Origin: Streptomyces sp. NRRL S-337
GTDB taxonomy: Bacteria > Actinomycetota > Actinomycetes > Streptomycetales > Streptomycetaceae
Assembly: GCF_000720175.1 (NCBI RefSeq)
Contig: NZ_JOIX01000015.1
Coordinates: 119,815 to 183,814 of the forward strand
DNA: 64,000 nt
Reading direction: 5' to 3'
Part shown: in pieces, positions 38,003 through 47,268 of the stretch
Numbering within the stretch: position 1 is the stretch's first letter
Layout: the number at the start of each line of letters is the position of its first letter
The notes under the pieces: generated by a model
Told to the model about the DNA's origin: nothing
The model's database searches: none
Seen by the model: only the letters and a program-made list of their open reading frames with translations
Position numbers and translations under genes: made by a program

Positions 38003-38650
38003 ATGCCAATGCCAAACGGAACCCGCGGCGGCATGGCGTTCAGCGCCGATGAGTTGCGTGTGCTCCGTCGCGCCCTCGCCCATGCCCTGACCACGACGTC
38101 CTCCACCGCCCCGCCCGGCACCCCCGGGCCGGAGCGCGACCGGGACATCCAGGAATACCTCCGGCTGGCCGAGGCGGTCGACGAGGCGGTCCGCGAAGGC
38201 GGCCGGCTGCGCACCTTCCTGCTGGCCGACCTCGCCCGCTACCGCGACGCCCTGCCCGGCTCCGCCGCCGGCTACCTCGCGCAGCTGAAGGAGGCACTGG
38301 CCGCCGGGCACGTGCCCGGCCCCGACGACCTCGCCGCACTGCGCTCGCTGCGCACCCGCTGCGCCGGCGGGGCCGAACTCGCACGCCGCAGCGCCCTGCT
38401 GCGCCACTGCGAGCAACTGGCCGAACAATCCGTACGGGTGCGGCTCCGCGCGCTGCCTGGCGGCCGCTCAGGGGCCCGCAACGCCCGGGAGCAGGAACCC
38501 GCACGGGAGCCCGAACCCAAGCGGCCCCCGCAGCCGCAGCGCGAGCCGCGGCCCAAGAGCCCCCGCCCGGACCGGCCCATCCCCACGCCCGGCGAGGTCT
38601 TCCCGCCCCGCCGCAAGCCCGCCCCGCCCCCGGAGAGCCGCACCGCCTGA
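38003..38650 (+). CDS. Conserved hypothetical protein with Pro-rich tail
   Basis: A 215-residue soluble protein found at this place in Streptomyces. Residues about 12-150 are mostly helical (SADELRVLRRALAHALT, EYLRLAEAVDEAVREGGRLRTFLLADLARYRDAL), and the last 60 are Pro/Arg/Glu-rich. I recognise no catalytic motif. It follows coaX by 119 bases and has its own likely promoter. Confidence 0.75.
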   Translation: MPMPNGTRGGMAFSADELRVLRRALAHALTTTSSTAPPGTPGPERDRDIQEYLRLAEAVDEAVREGGRLRTFLLADLARYRDALPGSAAGYLAQLKEALAAGHVPGPDDLAALRSLRTRCAGGAELARRSALLRHCEQLAEQSVRVRLRALPGGRSGARNAREQEPAREPEPKRPPQPQREPRPKSPRPDRPIPTPGEVFPPRRKPAPPPESRTA

Positions 38651-38711
38651 GCGCTGCGTACCCTGGCTGCGTACCCTCGGCGGCTTACGCCCTATAAGGA
38701 GGCCATACGCC

Positions 38712-38927
38712 ATGGATTACGTCGCAGCCCTGCTCCCGCCCGTCGTGATGGCGGTGGCTTTCACCTGCCTGATCGTGACGATGATCAAGAGCCAGGGCGG
38801 TGCGAACAAGTCCAAGGAGGACGCCGCCGTGGACGCGGCGCTGGCCCGGACCGAGTCGTCGGGGGCCTCGGGATCCTCGGGGGCCCCGGTTTCCCCGGCG
38901 CAGAAGTCCACCGCGCACGGCGCCTGA
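38712..38927 (+). CDS. Small single-pass membrane protein
   Basis: A 71-residue protein: one N-terminal membrane helix (VAALLPPVVMAVAFTCLIVTM, residues 4-24), a basic IKSQGG flank and a Ser/Gly/Ala-rich tail. AAGGAGG lies nine bases upstream of the start, which supports real translation. The same small protein recurs at this locus in related genomes. Function unknown. Confidence 0.75.
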   Translation: MDYVAALLPPVVMAVAFTCLIVTMIKSQGGANKSKEDAAVDAALARTESSGASGSSGAPVSPAQKSTAHGA

Positions 38928-38964
38928 TCCGCCGGCCGCCGCACCGGCGGCCCGCACGCACCCA

Positions 38965-38991
38965 CGGCCCGGGACCGAGCGTCCCGGGCCG
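38965..38991 (+). terminator. Terminator with U-rich tail
   Basis: CGGCCCGGGAC and GTCCCGGGCCG pair perfectly (11 bases) around CGAGC, followed by CCTCCTTTT, one of the few hairpins here with a T run. Confidence 0.85.
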
Positions 38992-39069
38992 CCTCCTTTT
39001 CCGGCTTTCCCTCCTCCAAACGCAACGAGATCAACGGGCATTCTGGACATCTCCCACTATTGTTCTTGT

Positions 39070-39612
39070 GTGCCGAGACGCTTGGGTGATCTGGAAGACG
39101 CGGTGATGACGCGGGTCTGGGAGTGGAACCGCCCGGTCACCGTTCGAGAAGTCCTGGAAGATCTCCAGAAGGAACGGTCGATCGCCTACACCACGGTCAT
39201 GACCGTATTGGACAACCTCCATCAGAAGGGCTGGGTGCGCCGCGAAGCAGAAGGCCGCGCCTATCGATATGAGGCGGTCTCCACCCGCGCCGCCTACGCC
39301 GCCGCACTGATGAACGAAGCGTGGTCCGCCAGTGACAACCCCGCCGCCGCACTTGTGGCCTTCTTCGGCATGATGTCGCCGGAACAACGGCAGGCTCTGC
39401 GCGATGCCGTACGGATGGTGCAGGTCGACGAGCCGGCGGAAGACCCGGAAGACACCGAAGGCCCCGAAGAAGCCGCCGGACAAGGCGAACCGGCGGAACA
39501 GGCCGGCCCGGTGGAAGAAGACCGCACGCCCCCGCCACCGGAAGCGGCCGGCGAACCCGGAGCCGGCGAAGGGCATGAACCCGGGGCGAACGCCGGCGGC
39601 AAGGGGCGATAG
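39070..39612 (+). CDS. BlaI/MecI/CopY-family transcriptional regulator
   Basis: A 180-residue repressor: the winged helix (RRLGDLEDAVMTRVWEWNRPVTVREVLEDL, then AYTTVMTVLDNLHQKGWVRREAEGRAYRYE) and dimerisation region are typical. The last 60 residues are an acidic Pro/Glu tail. The GTG at 39070 matches the family start. No BlaR1/M56 sensor protease gene lies next to it, so its inducer mechanism is open. Confidence 0.9.
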   Translation: MPRRLGDLEDAVMTRVWEWNRPVTVREVLEDLQKERSIAYTTVMTVLDNLHQKGWVRREAEGRAYRYEAVSTRAAYAAALMNEAWSASDNPAAALVAFFGMMSPEQRQALRDAVRMVQVDEPAEDPEDTEGPEEAAGQGEPAEQAGPVEEDRTPPPPEAAGEPGAGEGHEPGANAGGKGR

Positions 39613-39621
39613 CGTCCCGGC

Positions 39622-40140
39622 ATGCCCGCGCATTCAAAAGGCCTCACCGTCCGCCGCGCCAGGACCGGCGATGTCCCCGCCGTACGCCGTCTCATCGACG
39701 CCTACTCCCGCGACGGGATCCTGCTCGACAAAGCCACCGTCACGCTTTACGAGGACATCCAGGAGTTCTGGGTCGCCGAGCGCGACGAAGACGCCGAGGT
39801 CGTCGGCTGCGGCGCACTGCACGTGATGTGGGAAGACCTGGCCGAAGTGCGCACCCTGGCGGTGGATCCGCAGCTCAAGGGGGCCGGCGTGGGTCATCAG
39901 GTGCTGGAGAAGCTGCTGGCCACCGCGCGCTGGCTCGGAGTGCGGCGCATTTTCTGTCTCACCTTCGAAGTCGACTTCTTCGGCAAGCACGGCTTCGTCG
40001 AGATCGGCGAGGCCCCGGTAGACGGTGATGTCTACAGCGAGCTGCTGCGTTCCTATGACGAGGGCGTTGCCGAGTTCCTCGGCCTCGAACGAGTGAAGCC
40101 CAACACCCTGGGTAACAGTCGGATGCTTCTGCACCTGTGA
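39622..40140 (+). CDS. argA: Amino-acid N-acetyltransferase (short N-acetylglutamate synthase)
   Basis: A 172-residue GNAT enzyme of the short actinobacterial ArgA type: it starts LTVRRARTGDVPAVRRLID, has EFWVAERDEDAEVVGCGALHVMWEDLAEVRTLAVDP and the CoA-binding LKGAGVGHQVLEKLL, and keeps the CLTFEVDFFGKHGF segment. It would acetylate glutamate (or glutamine) in arginine synthesis. It starts ten bases after the BlaI-type gene, with which it may be co-transcribed. Confidence 0.88.
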   Translation: MPAHSKGLTVRRARTGDVPAVRRLIDAYSRDGILLDKATVTLYEDIQEFWVAERDEDAEVVGCGALHVMWEDLAEVRTLAVDPQLKGAGVGHQVLEKLLATARWLGVRRIFCLTFEVDFFGKHGFVEIGEAPVDGDVYSELLRSYDEGVAEFLGLERVKPNTLGNSRMLLHL

Positions 40141-40296
40141 TGAGTGTTCTATGTCCGAATCGCTCCCCTATCTCATGGCTACGGAAGCATGCGTTCCCCG
40201 GTCTGCGGGCAAGTGAACCCTACCCAAGGGTTTGTGTTTTTCCCGGAAAAGCGGTTTGCTTTCCGTCGTAATCCGCATTCGATGAAAGGGAAACCG

Positions 40297-40632
40297 GTGG
40301 CACAGAAGGTTCAGGTTCTTCTTGTCGACGACCTCGACGGCGGGGAGGCCCACGAGACCGTGACGTTCGCGCTCGACGGTAAGGCCTACGAGATCGACCT
40401 CTCCGACAGCAACGCCGAGAAGCTGCGTGAGTCGCTCGCCGACTTCGTGAAGGCCGGCCGTCGTACCGGTGGACGTTCCGGCGGTCGCGGCAAGGCGCGT
40501 GCGGCGGCTTCCGCCGGCAGCCAGGACACCGCGAAGATCCGTGCTTGGGCGAAGGAGAACGGCTACAACGTCAATGACCGCGGCCGTGTCCCCGCCGACA
40601 TTCGCGAGGCATTCGAGAAGGCCAACGCCTGA
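40297..40632 (+). CDS. lsr2: Lsr2, nucleoid-associated xenogeneic silencer
   Basis: A 111-residue H-NS-like protein. The N-terminal dimerisation domain (AQKVQVLLVDDLDGGEAHETVTFALDGKAYEIDL) and C-terminal AT-hook-like domain (IRAWAKENGYNVNDRGRVPADI, with RGR inserting in the minor groove) are intact. The GTG at 40297 has GAAAGGG six bases upstream; an ATG at 40282 is less well placed. The leader (40141-40296) is AT-rich, which could allow autoregulation. It silences AT-rich, often foreign, genes. Its 3' end overlaps the convergent SCO3374-like gene by 70 bases. Confidence 0.93.
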   Translation: MAQKVQVLLVDDLDGGEAHETVTFALDGKAYEIDLSDSNAEKLRESLADFVKAGRRTGGRSGGRGKARAAASAGSQDTAKIRAWAKENGYNVNDRGRVPADIREAFEKANA

Positions 40633-41288
40633 TCGCCGCACACGCGGTCCGATTGGGCATTACGAGCACGCAACAACCGGGCACGGTGGCACTCCGTCGC
40701 CGCCGCGCTCACAAGCCGTACGAGGTCGGGGACGCCTCCACCGTCCCCGATTCCTGCCCCGAACCCCGTGGCGGGCAGGGAATTCTCCGCCTCGTGCCCG
40801 GTCCGGGGAGGTCGCACCCATACCGCGGCCTCCCACGAACCGAATGCAGCAGGTGATGAGGGGTCGAAGGGGAACGCCGGTGCGGGCATCCTGCCGCCGG
40901 CCCCCCGCGCCATGAGATCCCCGGCGAGTGCGCCCCACTCCAGCCATTCCAGGATTCCGGGAAGTTCCTCGGCGCCGCCCGGCGCGATGAGAGCGAGCAA
41001 TTTCGGCCGGTTACCCGGAGGGTTCGCGTCGCCTCCCGTCCGCAGCAGTGCCACCGGGCCCAGCAGTGGCCACCGCCGCAGCACCGCGCTCCCGGCATCG
41101 GCCGGCATCTCCAGCACGTCGAAGCGCACCCCGGTCAGCAGCTCCAGCGGCTCCGTAGGTGCCGTCGGCCATCCCATGCCGTCCTCGTACCGCTGACGGA
41201 CGGCGGCGAGCACATCCAGGCTGTCCGTCGGACCGGAGCCGTCGAGGGGGCCGTGGGGGTTGCGGGGGCGCGGGAGCACGCGGGGCAT
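40563..41288 (-). CDS. SCO3374-family protein, function unknown
   Basis: A 241-residue protein of a Streptomyces-specific family at this place. The core (LDVLAAVRQRYEDGMGWPTAPTEPLELLTGVRFDVLEMP, then RRWPLLGPVALLRTGG) resembles the bifunctional DNA primase/polymerase N-terminal-like proteins found in actinobacteria; the similarity is only suggestive. It ends inside lsr2 on the opposite strand, so the last ~25 residues are antisense to the Lsr2 AT-hook. Confidence 0.75.
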   Translation of the reverse strand: MPRVLPRPRNPHGPLDGSGPTDSLDVLAAVRQRYEDGMGWPTAPTEPLELLTGVRFDVLEMPADAGSAVLRRWPLLGPVALLRTGGDANPPGNRPKLLALIAPGGAEELPGILEWLEWGALAGDLMARGAGGRMPAPAFPFDPSSPAAFGSWEAAVWVRPPRTGHEAENSLPATGFGAGIGDGGGVPDLVRLVSAAATECHRARLLRARNAQSDRVCGDQALAFSNASRMSAGTRPRSLTL

Positions 41289-41786
41289 GACCGGTGCAAC
41301 TGCCCGCGACCACGGAAGTTACGCGGAGTGCGGGCCTGTATACCCACCGTGCTCGCGCAAGGGGCTTGGTGAGGCTTCCGGCGGCGCGCGGATGTTCGCC
41401 CGTAGCGGATGGAAGCGGTCCGCGCCGCATGGAGTGTCGGAGGCAGCGGGTAAGACAGTCTCAGTGGGAAGAGACGGTGTGACCGGCGCACGAAGCGCCT
41501 CGGCCCGGCTTTCGGCGGGATGCGGGCGGCGTGTCGGGGAAGGGCGCGTTCGCCACGGGCGTAGTGGCGGAGGGCGTATATGCCTGGCCTGCGGGAACAT
41601 CGTCTCGCACCATCGAGTTGGAGCAGATGTCAGCTGTTCGGCAGTAAATTTCCCCGCCGGAGCGGGGGTGATCCGGACGGGTGTCGGCAGTTGGAATGAG
41701 CTGTCCCGCCCCGCGGGACTAGCATGCGGAAGGACAGGGAGGGGACCGACCCCTAACTGCCTGACCGCTCTGAGGAGCGATTAACG
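41289..41786. other. clpC upstream region, 498 bases
   Basis: No gene seen. It should contain the divergent promoters of the SCO3374-like gene and clpC. A ClgR-type box is at 41548-41561 and a small hairpin (CCCCGC/GCGGGG) at 41652-41667. clpC has a GAGGAG ribosome-binding site at about 41772-41777. Confidence 0.5.
41548..41561. promoter_or_regulatory. Putative ClgR-binding box upstream of clpC
   Basis: GTTCGC, five bases, GCG matches the consensus I recall for ClgR, the activator of clp genes in Streptomyces. It lies about 225 bases before the clpC start. One match of this length could be chance; the position is what makes it credible. Confidence 0.45.
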
Positions 41787-44312
41787 ATGTTCGAGAGGTT
41801 CACCGACCGCGCGCGGCGGGTTGTCGTCCTGGCTCAGGAAGAAGCCCGGATGCTCAACCACAACTACATCGGCACCGAGCACATCCTCCTGGGCCTGATC
41901 CACGAGGGTGAAGGTGTCGCCGCAAAGGCCCTGGAGAGCCTCGGCATTTCGCTTGAGGCGGTCCGTCAGCAGGTGGAGGAGATCATCGGCCAGGGCCAGC
42001 AGGCCCCGTCCGGGCACATTCCCTTCACCCCCCGTGCCAAGAAGGTCCTGGAGCTGTCGCTCCGCGAGGCCCTCCAGCTCGGCCACAACTACATCGGCAC
42101 CGAGCACATCCTGCTCGGCCTGATCCGCGAGGGCGAGGGCGTCGCCGCCCAGGTCCTCGTGAAGCTGGGCGCCGATCTCAACCGGGTGCGGCAGCAGGTC
42201 ATCCAGCTGCTCTCCGGCTACCAGGGCAAGGAAGCCGCCACCGCCGGCGGCCCCGCCGAGGGCACGCCCTCGACCTCCCTCGTCCTGGACCAGTTCGGCC
42301 GCAACCTCACGCAGGCCGCTCGCGAGACCAAGCTCGACCCGGTCATCGGGCGCGAGAAGGAAATCGAGCGCGTCATGCAGGTGCTGTCGCGCCGCACCAA
42401 GAACAACCCGGTCCTCATCGGCGAGCCCGGCGTCGGCAAGACGGCGGTCGTCGAGGGCCTGGCCCAGGCCATCGTCAAGGGCGAGGTGCCCGAGACCCTC
42501 AAGGACAAGCACCTCTACACCCTCGACCTCGGTGCCCTGGTCGCCGGCTCCCGCTACCGCGGTGACTTCGAGGAGCGCCTGAAGAAGGTCCTCAAGGAGA
42601 TCCGCACCCGCGGCGACATCATCCTGTTCATCGACGAGCTCCACACCCTCGTGGGTGCGGGCGCCGCCGAGGGCGCGATCGACGCCGCCAGCATCCTCAA
42701 GCCCATGCTGGCCCGGGGCGAGCTGCAGACCATCGGTGCCACCACGCTCGACGAGTACCGCAAGCACCTGGAGAAGGACGCGGCCCTGGAGCGCCGCTTC
42801 CAGCCCATCCAGGTCGCGGAGCCGTCGCTGCCGCACACGATCGAGATCCTCAAGGGCCTGCGGGACCGCTACGAGGCGCACCACCGCGTGTCCATCACGG
42901 ACTCCGCGCTGGTCGCCGCGGCCACCCTGGCCGACCGCTACATCTCCGACCGCTTCCTGCCGGACAAGGCGATCGACCTGATCGACGAGGCCGGCTCCCG
43001 GATGCGGATCCGCCGGATGACCGCGCCGCCGGACCTGCGCGAGTTCGACGAGAAGATCGCCGACGTGCGCCGGGAGAAGGAGTCCGCGATCGACTCGCAG
43101 GACTTCGAGATGGCCGCGGGCCTGCGCGACAAGGAGAAGCAGCTCCTGGCCGCGAAGGCGAAGCGGGAGAAGGAGTGGAAGGCCGGCGACATGGACGTCG
43201 TCGCCGAGGTGGACGAGGAGCTGATCGCCGAGGTCCTGGCCACGGCCACCGGCATCCCGGTCTTCAAGCTCACCGAGGAGGAGTCCTCGCGTCTGCTCCG
43301 CATGGAGGACGAGCTCCACAAGCGCGTCATCGGCCAGAAGGACGCCATCAAGGCGCTCTCCCAGGCCATCCGGCGCACCCGTGCCGGCCTGAAGGACCCC
43401 AAGCGTCCCGGTGGCTCGTTCATCTTCGCCGGCCCGTCCGGTGTCGGTAAGACCGAGCTGTCCAAGACGCTGGCGGAGTTCCTGTTCGGCGACGAGGACG
43501 CGCTGATCTCCCTCGACATGTCGGAGTTCAGCGAGAAGCACACGGTCTCCCGGCTGTTCGGTTCGCCCCCCGGCTACGTCGGCTACGAAGAGGGCGGGCA
43601 GCTCACCGAGAAGGTGCGCCGCAAGCCGTTCTCCGTGGTGCTCTTCGACGAGGTCGAGAAGGCCCACCCGGACATCTTCAACTCGCTGCTGCAGATCCTG
43701 GAGGACGGTCGCCTGACCGACTCCCAGGGCCGGGTCGTGGACTTCAAGAACACCGTCATCATCATGACGACGAACCTCGGCACCCGGGACATCTCCAAGG
43801 GCTTCAACCTCGGCTTCGCGGCCCAGGGCGACACCAAGTCCAGCTACGAGCGGATGAAGAACAAGGTCAACGAAGAGCTCAAGCAGCACTTCCGCCCCGA
43901 GTTCCTCAACCGTGTGGACGACACCGTCGTCTTCCACCAGCTGACCGAGGAAGACATCATCCAGATCGTCGACCTCATGATCGCCAAGGTGGACGAGCGG
44001 CTGAAGGACCGCGACATGGGCATCGAGCTCAGCGGCACTGCCAAGTCGCTGCTGGCCAAGCGCGGGTACGACCCGGTGCTCGGCGCCCGTCCGCTGCGCC
44101 GCACGATCCAGCGCGAGATCGAGGACGCCCTCTCGGAGAAGATCCTCTTCAGCGAGCTGCGTCCGGGCCACATCGTGGTCGTCGACACCGAGGGTGAGGG
44201 TGACAGCGCCAAGTTCACCTTCCGCGGCGAGGAGAAGTCCGCCCTGCCGGACGCCCCGCCGATCGAGTCCGCGACCGGCGGCTCGGGTCCCAACCTGAGC
44301 AAGGACGCCTGA
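41787..44312 (+). CDS. clpC: ATP-dependent Clp protease ATPase subunit ClpC
   Basis: An 841-residue HSP100 unfoldase that feeds substrates to ClpP. Two N-terminal Clp repeats ([20 protein letters not shown]; second near 80-140), the first AAA domain with Walker A GEPGVGKT at 212-219, a UVR segment ([21 protein letters not shown]), the second AAA domain with GPSGVGKT at about 548-555 and the ClpP-docking VGF-like loop (NLGFAAQ) are present. GAGGAG lies before the ATG. Confidence 0.97.
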   Translation: MFERFTDRARRVVVLAQEEARMLNHNYIGTEHILLGLIHEGEGVAAKALESLGISLEAVRQQVEEIIGQGQQAPSGHIPFTPRAKKVLELSLREALQLGHNYIGTEHILLGLIREGEGVAAQVLVKLGADLNRVRQQVIQLLSGYQGKEAATAGGPAEGTPSTSLVLDQFGRNLTQAARETKLDPVIGREKEIERVMQVLSRRTKNNPVLIGEPGVGKTAVVEGLAQAIVKGEVPETLKDKHLYTLDLGALVAGSRYRGDFEERLKKVLKEIRTRGDIILFIDELHTLVGAGAAEGAIDAASILKPMLARGELQTIGATTLDEYRKHLEKDAALERRFQPIQVAEPSLPHTIEILKGLRDRYEAHHRVSITDSALVAAATLADRYISDRFLPDKAIDLIDEAGSRMRIRRMTAPPDLREFDEKIADVRREKESAIDSQDFEMAAGLRDKEKQLLAAKAKREKEWKAGDMDVVAEVDEELIAEVLATATGIPVFKLTEEESSRLLRMEDELHKRVIGQKDAIKALSQAIRRTRAGLKDPKRPGGSFIFAGPSGVGKTELSKTLAEFLFGDEDALISLDMSEFSEKHTVSRLFGSPPGYVGYEEGGQLTEKVRRKPFSVVLFDEVEKAHPDIFNSLLQILEDGRLTDSQGRVVDFKNTVIIMTTNLGTRDISKGFNLGFAAQGDTKSSYERMKNKVNEELKQHFRPEFLNRVDDTVVFHQLTEEDIIQIVDLMIAKVDERLKDRDMGIELSGTAKSLLAKRGYDPVLGARPLRRTIQREIEDALSEKILFSELRPGHIVVVDTEGEGDSAKFTFRGEEKSALPDAPPIESATGGSGPNLSKDA

Positions 44313-44616
44313 GCGGAAACGCCTCACCGCGCAAAGCGGCCATAGCGCCCCAACCGAATAAATCGGAGCAGGTGCACCGGAACTGCCCGGAATCGTACGA
44401 AACGATTCCGGGCAGTTCCGTTTCCGTTTGTGCACAGGGGTGCTCGGTGATCGGTGCTTGGTCTCAGTGCTCGGTATATGGCGGATACGCACGATGCAGT
44501 AGATACGGATGAGACACCCGACGCGGAAGAGCCGTTGTTCCGGTGCGCTTCCCCCAGCACTTCCGCAGCACTTCCGCGGCACTTCCGGGCACTTCCGGAA
44601 CGATTAGCTCCGGTGA
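44313..44616. other. Convergent intergenic region after clpC, 304 bases
   Basis: It contains the strong bidirectional terminator at 44378-44420. The rest, up to the NACHT stop, is moderately AT-rich and shows the short repeat AGCACTTCC/GGCACTTCC at 44560-44600. No gene. Confidence 0.55.
44378..44420. terminator. 19-bp bidirectional terminator between clpC and the NACHT genes
   Basis: Arms 44378-44396 and 44402-44420 pair perfectly around the loop ACGAA, followed by TTTCCGTTTG on the plus strand. Confidence 0.9.
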
Positions 44617-47205
44617 TTACCGCCGCACCACACGAATTCCGTCCGGAACCCCGTGCACCGGCGGAATACGGTGGCCGATCCGCAGCGTGTCCAGTTTCGG
44701 AAAGGCGGACAGCCACTCCATCGAAACGCCCAGGTCGTACGCGAGCCACAGCCGGGTCAGCCCCTCCGCCGGCACGATGCCCTCGACCAGCTGGTCCGGT
44801 GTGAAGTACCCGGCGATCCGCAGGTGCGGACGCCCGCCCAGCCGACGCAGCGCCTGCAGTTCCTCCGGGCCGGACACCGGGAAATACAGCTCGGCCGGAT
44901 CGAGGTGGGCGATGATCTCGCGGGCGTAGCGGGCCGTGTCGTAACGCCGCCACGCCCCGGCGAGCTGCGCCCGGATGTCGTGGTGCGCCCGGTCCCGCAG
45001 TCCCGTCAGGTAGTCGATCGCCATGTCGTCCGCGATCGAGGTGGCGGTGATCGCCAGCAGCACCGCCTCCCGGTCCGGGACGTCCGCGGGGTCCGGCAGC
45101 ATCTCCAGCACGATCGGCCCGATCCAGCCCAGCGCCCGCGCCGCCGACGGCGTACCCGGGCGCACCATGTCCCGCGTGAAGCGCTGCACCCGCGCCCGGA
45201 CCGCCGGATCCAGCTCCGCGGCGTGCTCCAGACAGGCCGCCGCCAGCAGCTTGCGGTGCCGGGCCTCCGCGGCCCGCACGCCCGGATGCGGGGCCAGCAG
45301 CCCGTCCAGCAGCGCCGCGCACTCGTCCGGCCGGGCCAGCGCCACCGCCATCCGGATCACGTCCTCCCACGCGTCGTGGTGCGCGTGCTCCAGCAGCAGC
45401 GTGAAATCGTGCCGCTGCACCACCGCCCGCGCGGACAGATAGTCCTGGAACGTGCGGTGCACGAAGTCGACGGTGCCGGGTGTCGGCTCCCGCAGCAGCC
45501 CGGTCCGGTTGAGCAGATGCCGGAAGACCTCCTCCGGTCCGCCCTGCCGCGCGGCGTCCGGAATGGCCGGCAGATGCTCCGCCAGCGTCGCGACCGCCGT
45601 CGCCCGGTCCATCTCCGAACGGCCGTGGATCAGCATCCAGTGGGCCAGCTTCTGCAGCAGCTGGATCTTCGGCTGCCGGGTCAGTTCCACCCCGTCGGGC
45701 GCCCCCATCGCCCGCTCCCGGTCCCGCCGCTCCAGCAGCATCGACAGCGCCGCGTCGTAGAGCTCCTTGCGCCCGTGCGGCAGATAACCGCGGCGGTCCC
45801 GGTGGAGGGCGCACAGCAGCCCGCACATCAGCGGATTGGTCGCCAGCCGCCCCAGATCGCGGGTGATCCGCACCGCGTTGAGCAGCGTCCGTTCGTAGTC
45901 GGCGAGCCGGTCGAGGTCGGCCGGGCGCTGCAGGGCCGCCGCCCGGTGCCAGCGCTGGATGAACGCGGCGACGTCCTCCCGGCTCATCGGCGCCAGCGCC
46001 ACCTCCGCGAAGCCCTCGCCGGCCAGCCAGTTGCCGGGCACCGCGGACGGCCGGGAGGTGACGATCCAGACGTTGCCCGGGTAGCGGCCGGTCCACTCGC
46101 CGAGCTTGCGGCGCAGCTGCTCCCGCTCGTCCTCCGGCGCCTCGTCGACCCCGTCGACCAGCAGCAGCGCCCGCCCCTCGGCCAGCACCCGCTCCGTCCA
46201 GCCGGCCGGCGCCCGGTCCGCGTCCTGATGGCCGACGGCGTCCAGGAAGGTCTCAGGATCGGGCAGCCCCGCCCGCGCGAACCGGCGCACCGGCAGCAGG
46301 AACGGCACCCGGCCGCGCAGCTCCACCAGCGCCTCCGGCAGCTCGTCGCGGGCCGTGGCGACGGTCAGCCACTGCAGCAGCGTCGTCTTGCCGGACCCGG
46401 CCACCCCACGCACCAGCACCCGCCCGCGCCCGGCCAGCGCCCGCTCGGCGGGCAGCGGCGGATCGTCCTCCGGGGACCCCGGCTCGCACTGCAGCCCCAG
46501 ATAGGCGGCGTCCAGCGGCCAGCTGTCCGGGGAGTGCGCGAGGTCGATGCCGTAGATGGTGAGGTGGTTGTGGAGGGCAGCGGTGCGCCGCGCGTACTCC
46601 TCCTCGAAGGCGGCCTCGTCCACGGCTGGTTCGTCCACGGCGGGTCCGCCGACGGCCTCGCTGCGCGCGCGATCCGGCGGTGCGGCGGTGGCCGCGGCGT
46701 ACGGCCCGTGGATCAGCTCGGCGAGCGTACGGGTCTGCTCGGCCAGGGTGTGGGCCACGTACGGCGACCGCCGGGTGAAGAAGTACAGGACGTGCCGGGC
46801 CACGACGTCCACCAGCAGGCCGTACAGCCGCGCACGGTCCCCGGGGAGCCGCCGGGCGGCCTCCGGCACCCGCGCGCACAACCGCCGGGCGAACTCGGCG
46901 GGCAGCAGCCGCGCCGCGTCGACGTCGTCCATCCCGGTCTCGGCGAGTGCCCGCAGCGTACGGGCCAGCGCGGCGGCCAGGGCCGGGTCGTTGCCACCGG
47001 TCGCCTGCTCGACGAGGGACGCGGCGAGGTCGTCCAGCCCCGCCTCGCTCAGCTCGGGCTTCTCCCCGGCGAACGACACCAGCCGGGCGATCGGAACGGG
47101 CCGGCCGACCAGCTCGGTGACCGGCCCGTCGGAGCGGAACAGCTTGCGGACGAGGGGATCGACGGTGTGGGGGGCGAGACGTGCGGCGAGGCTCGTGGGA
47201 TCCAT
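44617..47205 (-). CDS. NACHT-domain STAND NTPase A (bacterial NLR-like)
   Basis: An 862-residue protein. N-terminal helical domain (about 1-240); NACHT NTPase with Walker A GVAGSGKT at 267-274, Walker [11 protein letters not shown] at 346-355 and sensor TSRPSA at 383-388; winged-helix-type end with the [14 protein letters not shown] signature; helical repeats; and a very short leucine-rich end ([38 protein letters not shown]). It starts [23 protein letters not shown], matching the paralogue upstream (MDPSAVGIRLASG), which fixes the start. STAND proteins of this design act as ligand-triggered oligomerising switches; bacterial NACHT proteins are known anti-phage factors. It follows NACHT B after 63 bases in one operon. 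The effector activity, if any, is not recognisable. Confidence 0.9.
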   Translation of the reverse strand: MDPTSLAARLAPHTVDPLVRKLFRSDGPVTELVGRPVPIARLVSFAGEKPELSEAGLDDLAASLVEQATGGNDPALAAALARTLRALAETGMDDVDAARLLPAEFARRLCARVPEAARRLPGDRARLYGLLVDVVARHVLYFFTRRSPYVAHTLAEQTRTLAELIHGPYAAATAAPPDRARSEAVGGPAVDEPAVDEAAFEEEYARRTAALHNHLTIYGIDLAHSPDSWPLDAAYLGLQCEPGSPEDDPPLPAERALAGRGRVLVRGVAGSGKTTLLQWLTVATARDELPEALVELRGRVPFLLPVRRFARAGLPDPETFLDAVGHQDADRAPAGWTERVLAEGRALLLVDGVDEAPEDEREQLRRKLGEWTGRYPGNVWIVTSRPSAVPGNWLAGEGFAEVALAPMSREDVAAFIQRWHRAAALQRPADLDRLADYERTLLNAVRITRDLGRLATNPLMCGLLCALHRDRRGYLPHGRKELYDAALSMLLERRDRERAMGAPDGVELTRQPKIQLLQKLAHWMLIHGRSEMDRATAVATLAEHLPAIPDAARQGGPEEVFRHLLNRTGLLREPTPGTVDFVHRTFQDYLSARAVVQRHDFTLLLEHAHHDAWEDVIRMAVALARPDECAALLDGLLAPHPGVRAAEARHRKLLAAACLEHAAELDPAVRARVQRFTRDMVRPGTPSAARALGWIGPIVLEMLPDPADVPDREAVLLAITATSIADDMAIDYLTGLRDRAHHDIRAQLAGAWRRYDTARYAREIIAHLDPAELYFPVSGPEELQALRRLGGRPHLRIAGYFTPDQLVEGIVPAEGLTRLWLAYDLGVSMEWLSAFPKLDTLRIGHRIPPVHGVPDGIRVVRR

Positions 47206-47268
47206 GGACTTCCCGTAACTGCGGTACCGGGCAGGGTGGTTGGGCGCCTGATGTGCGGTCCGGCCGGC

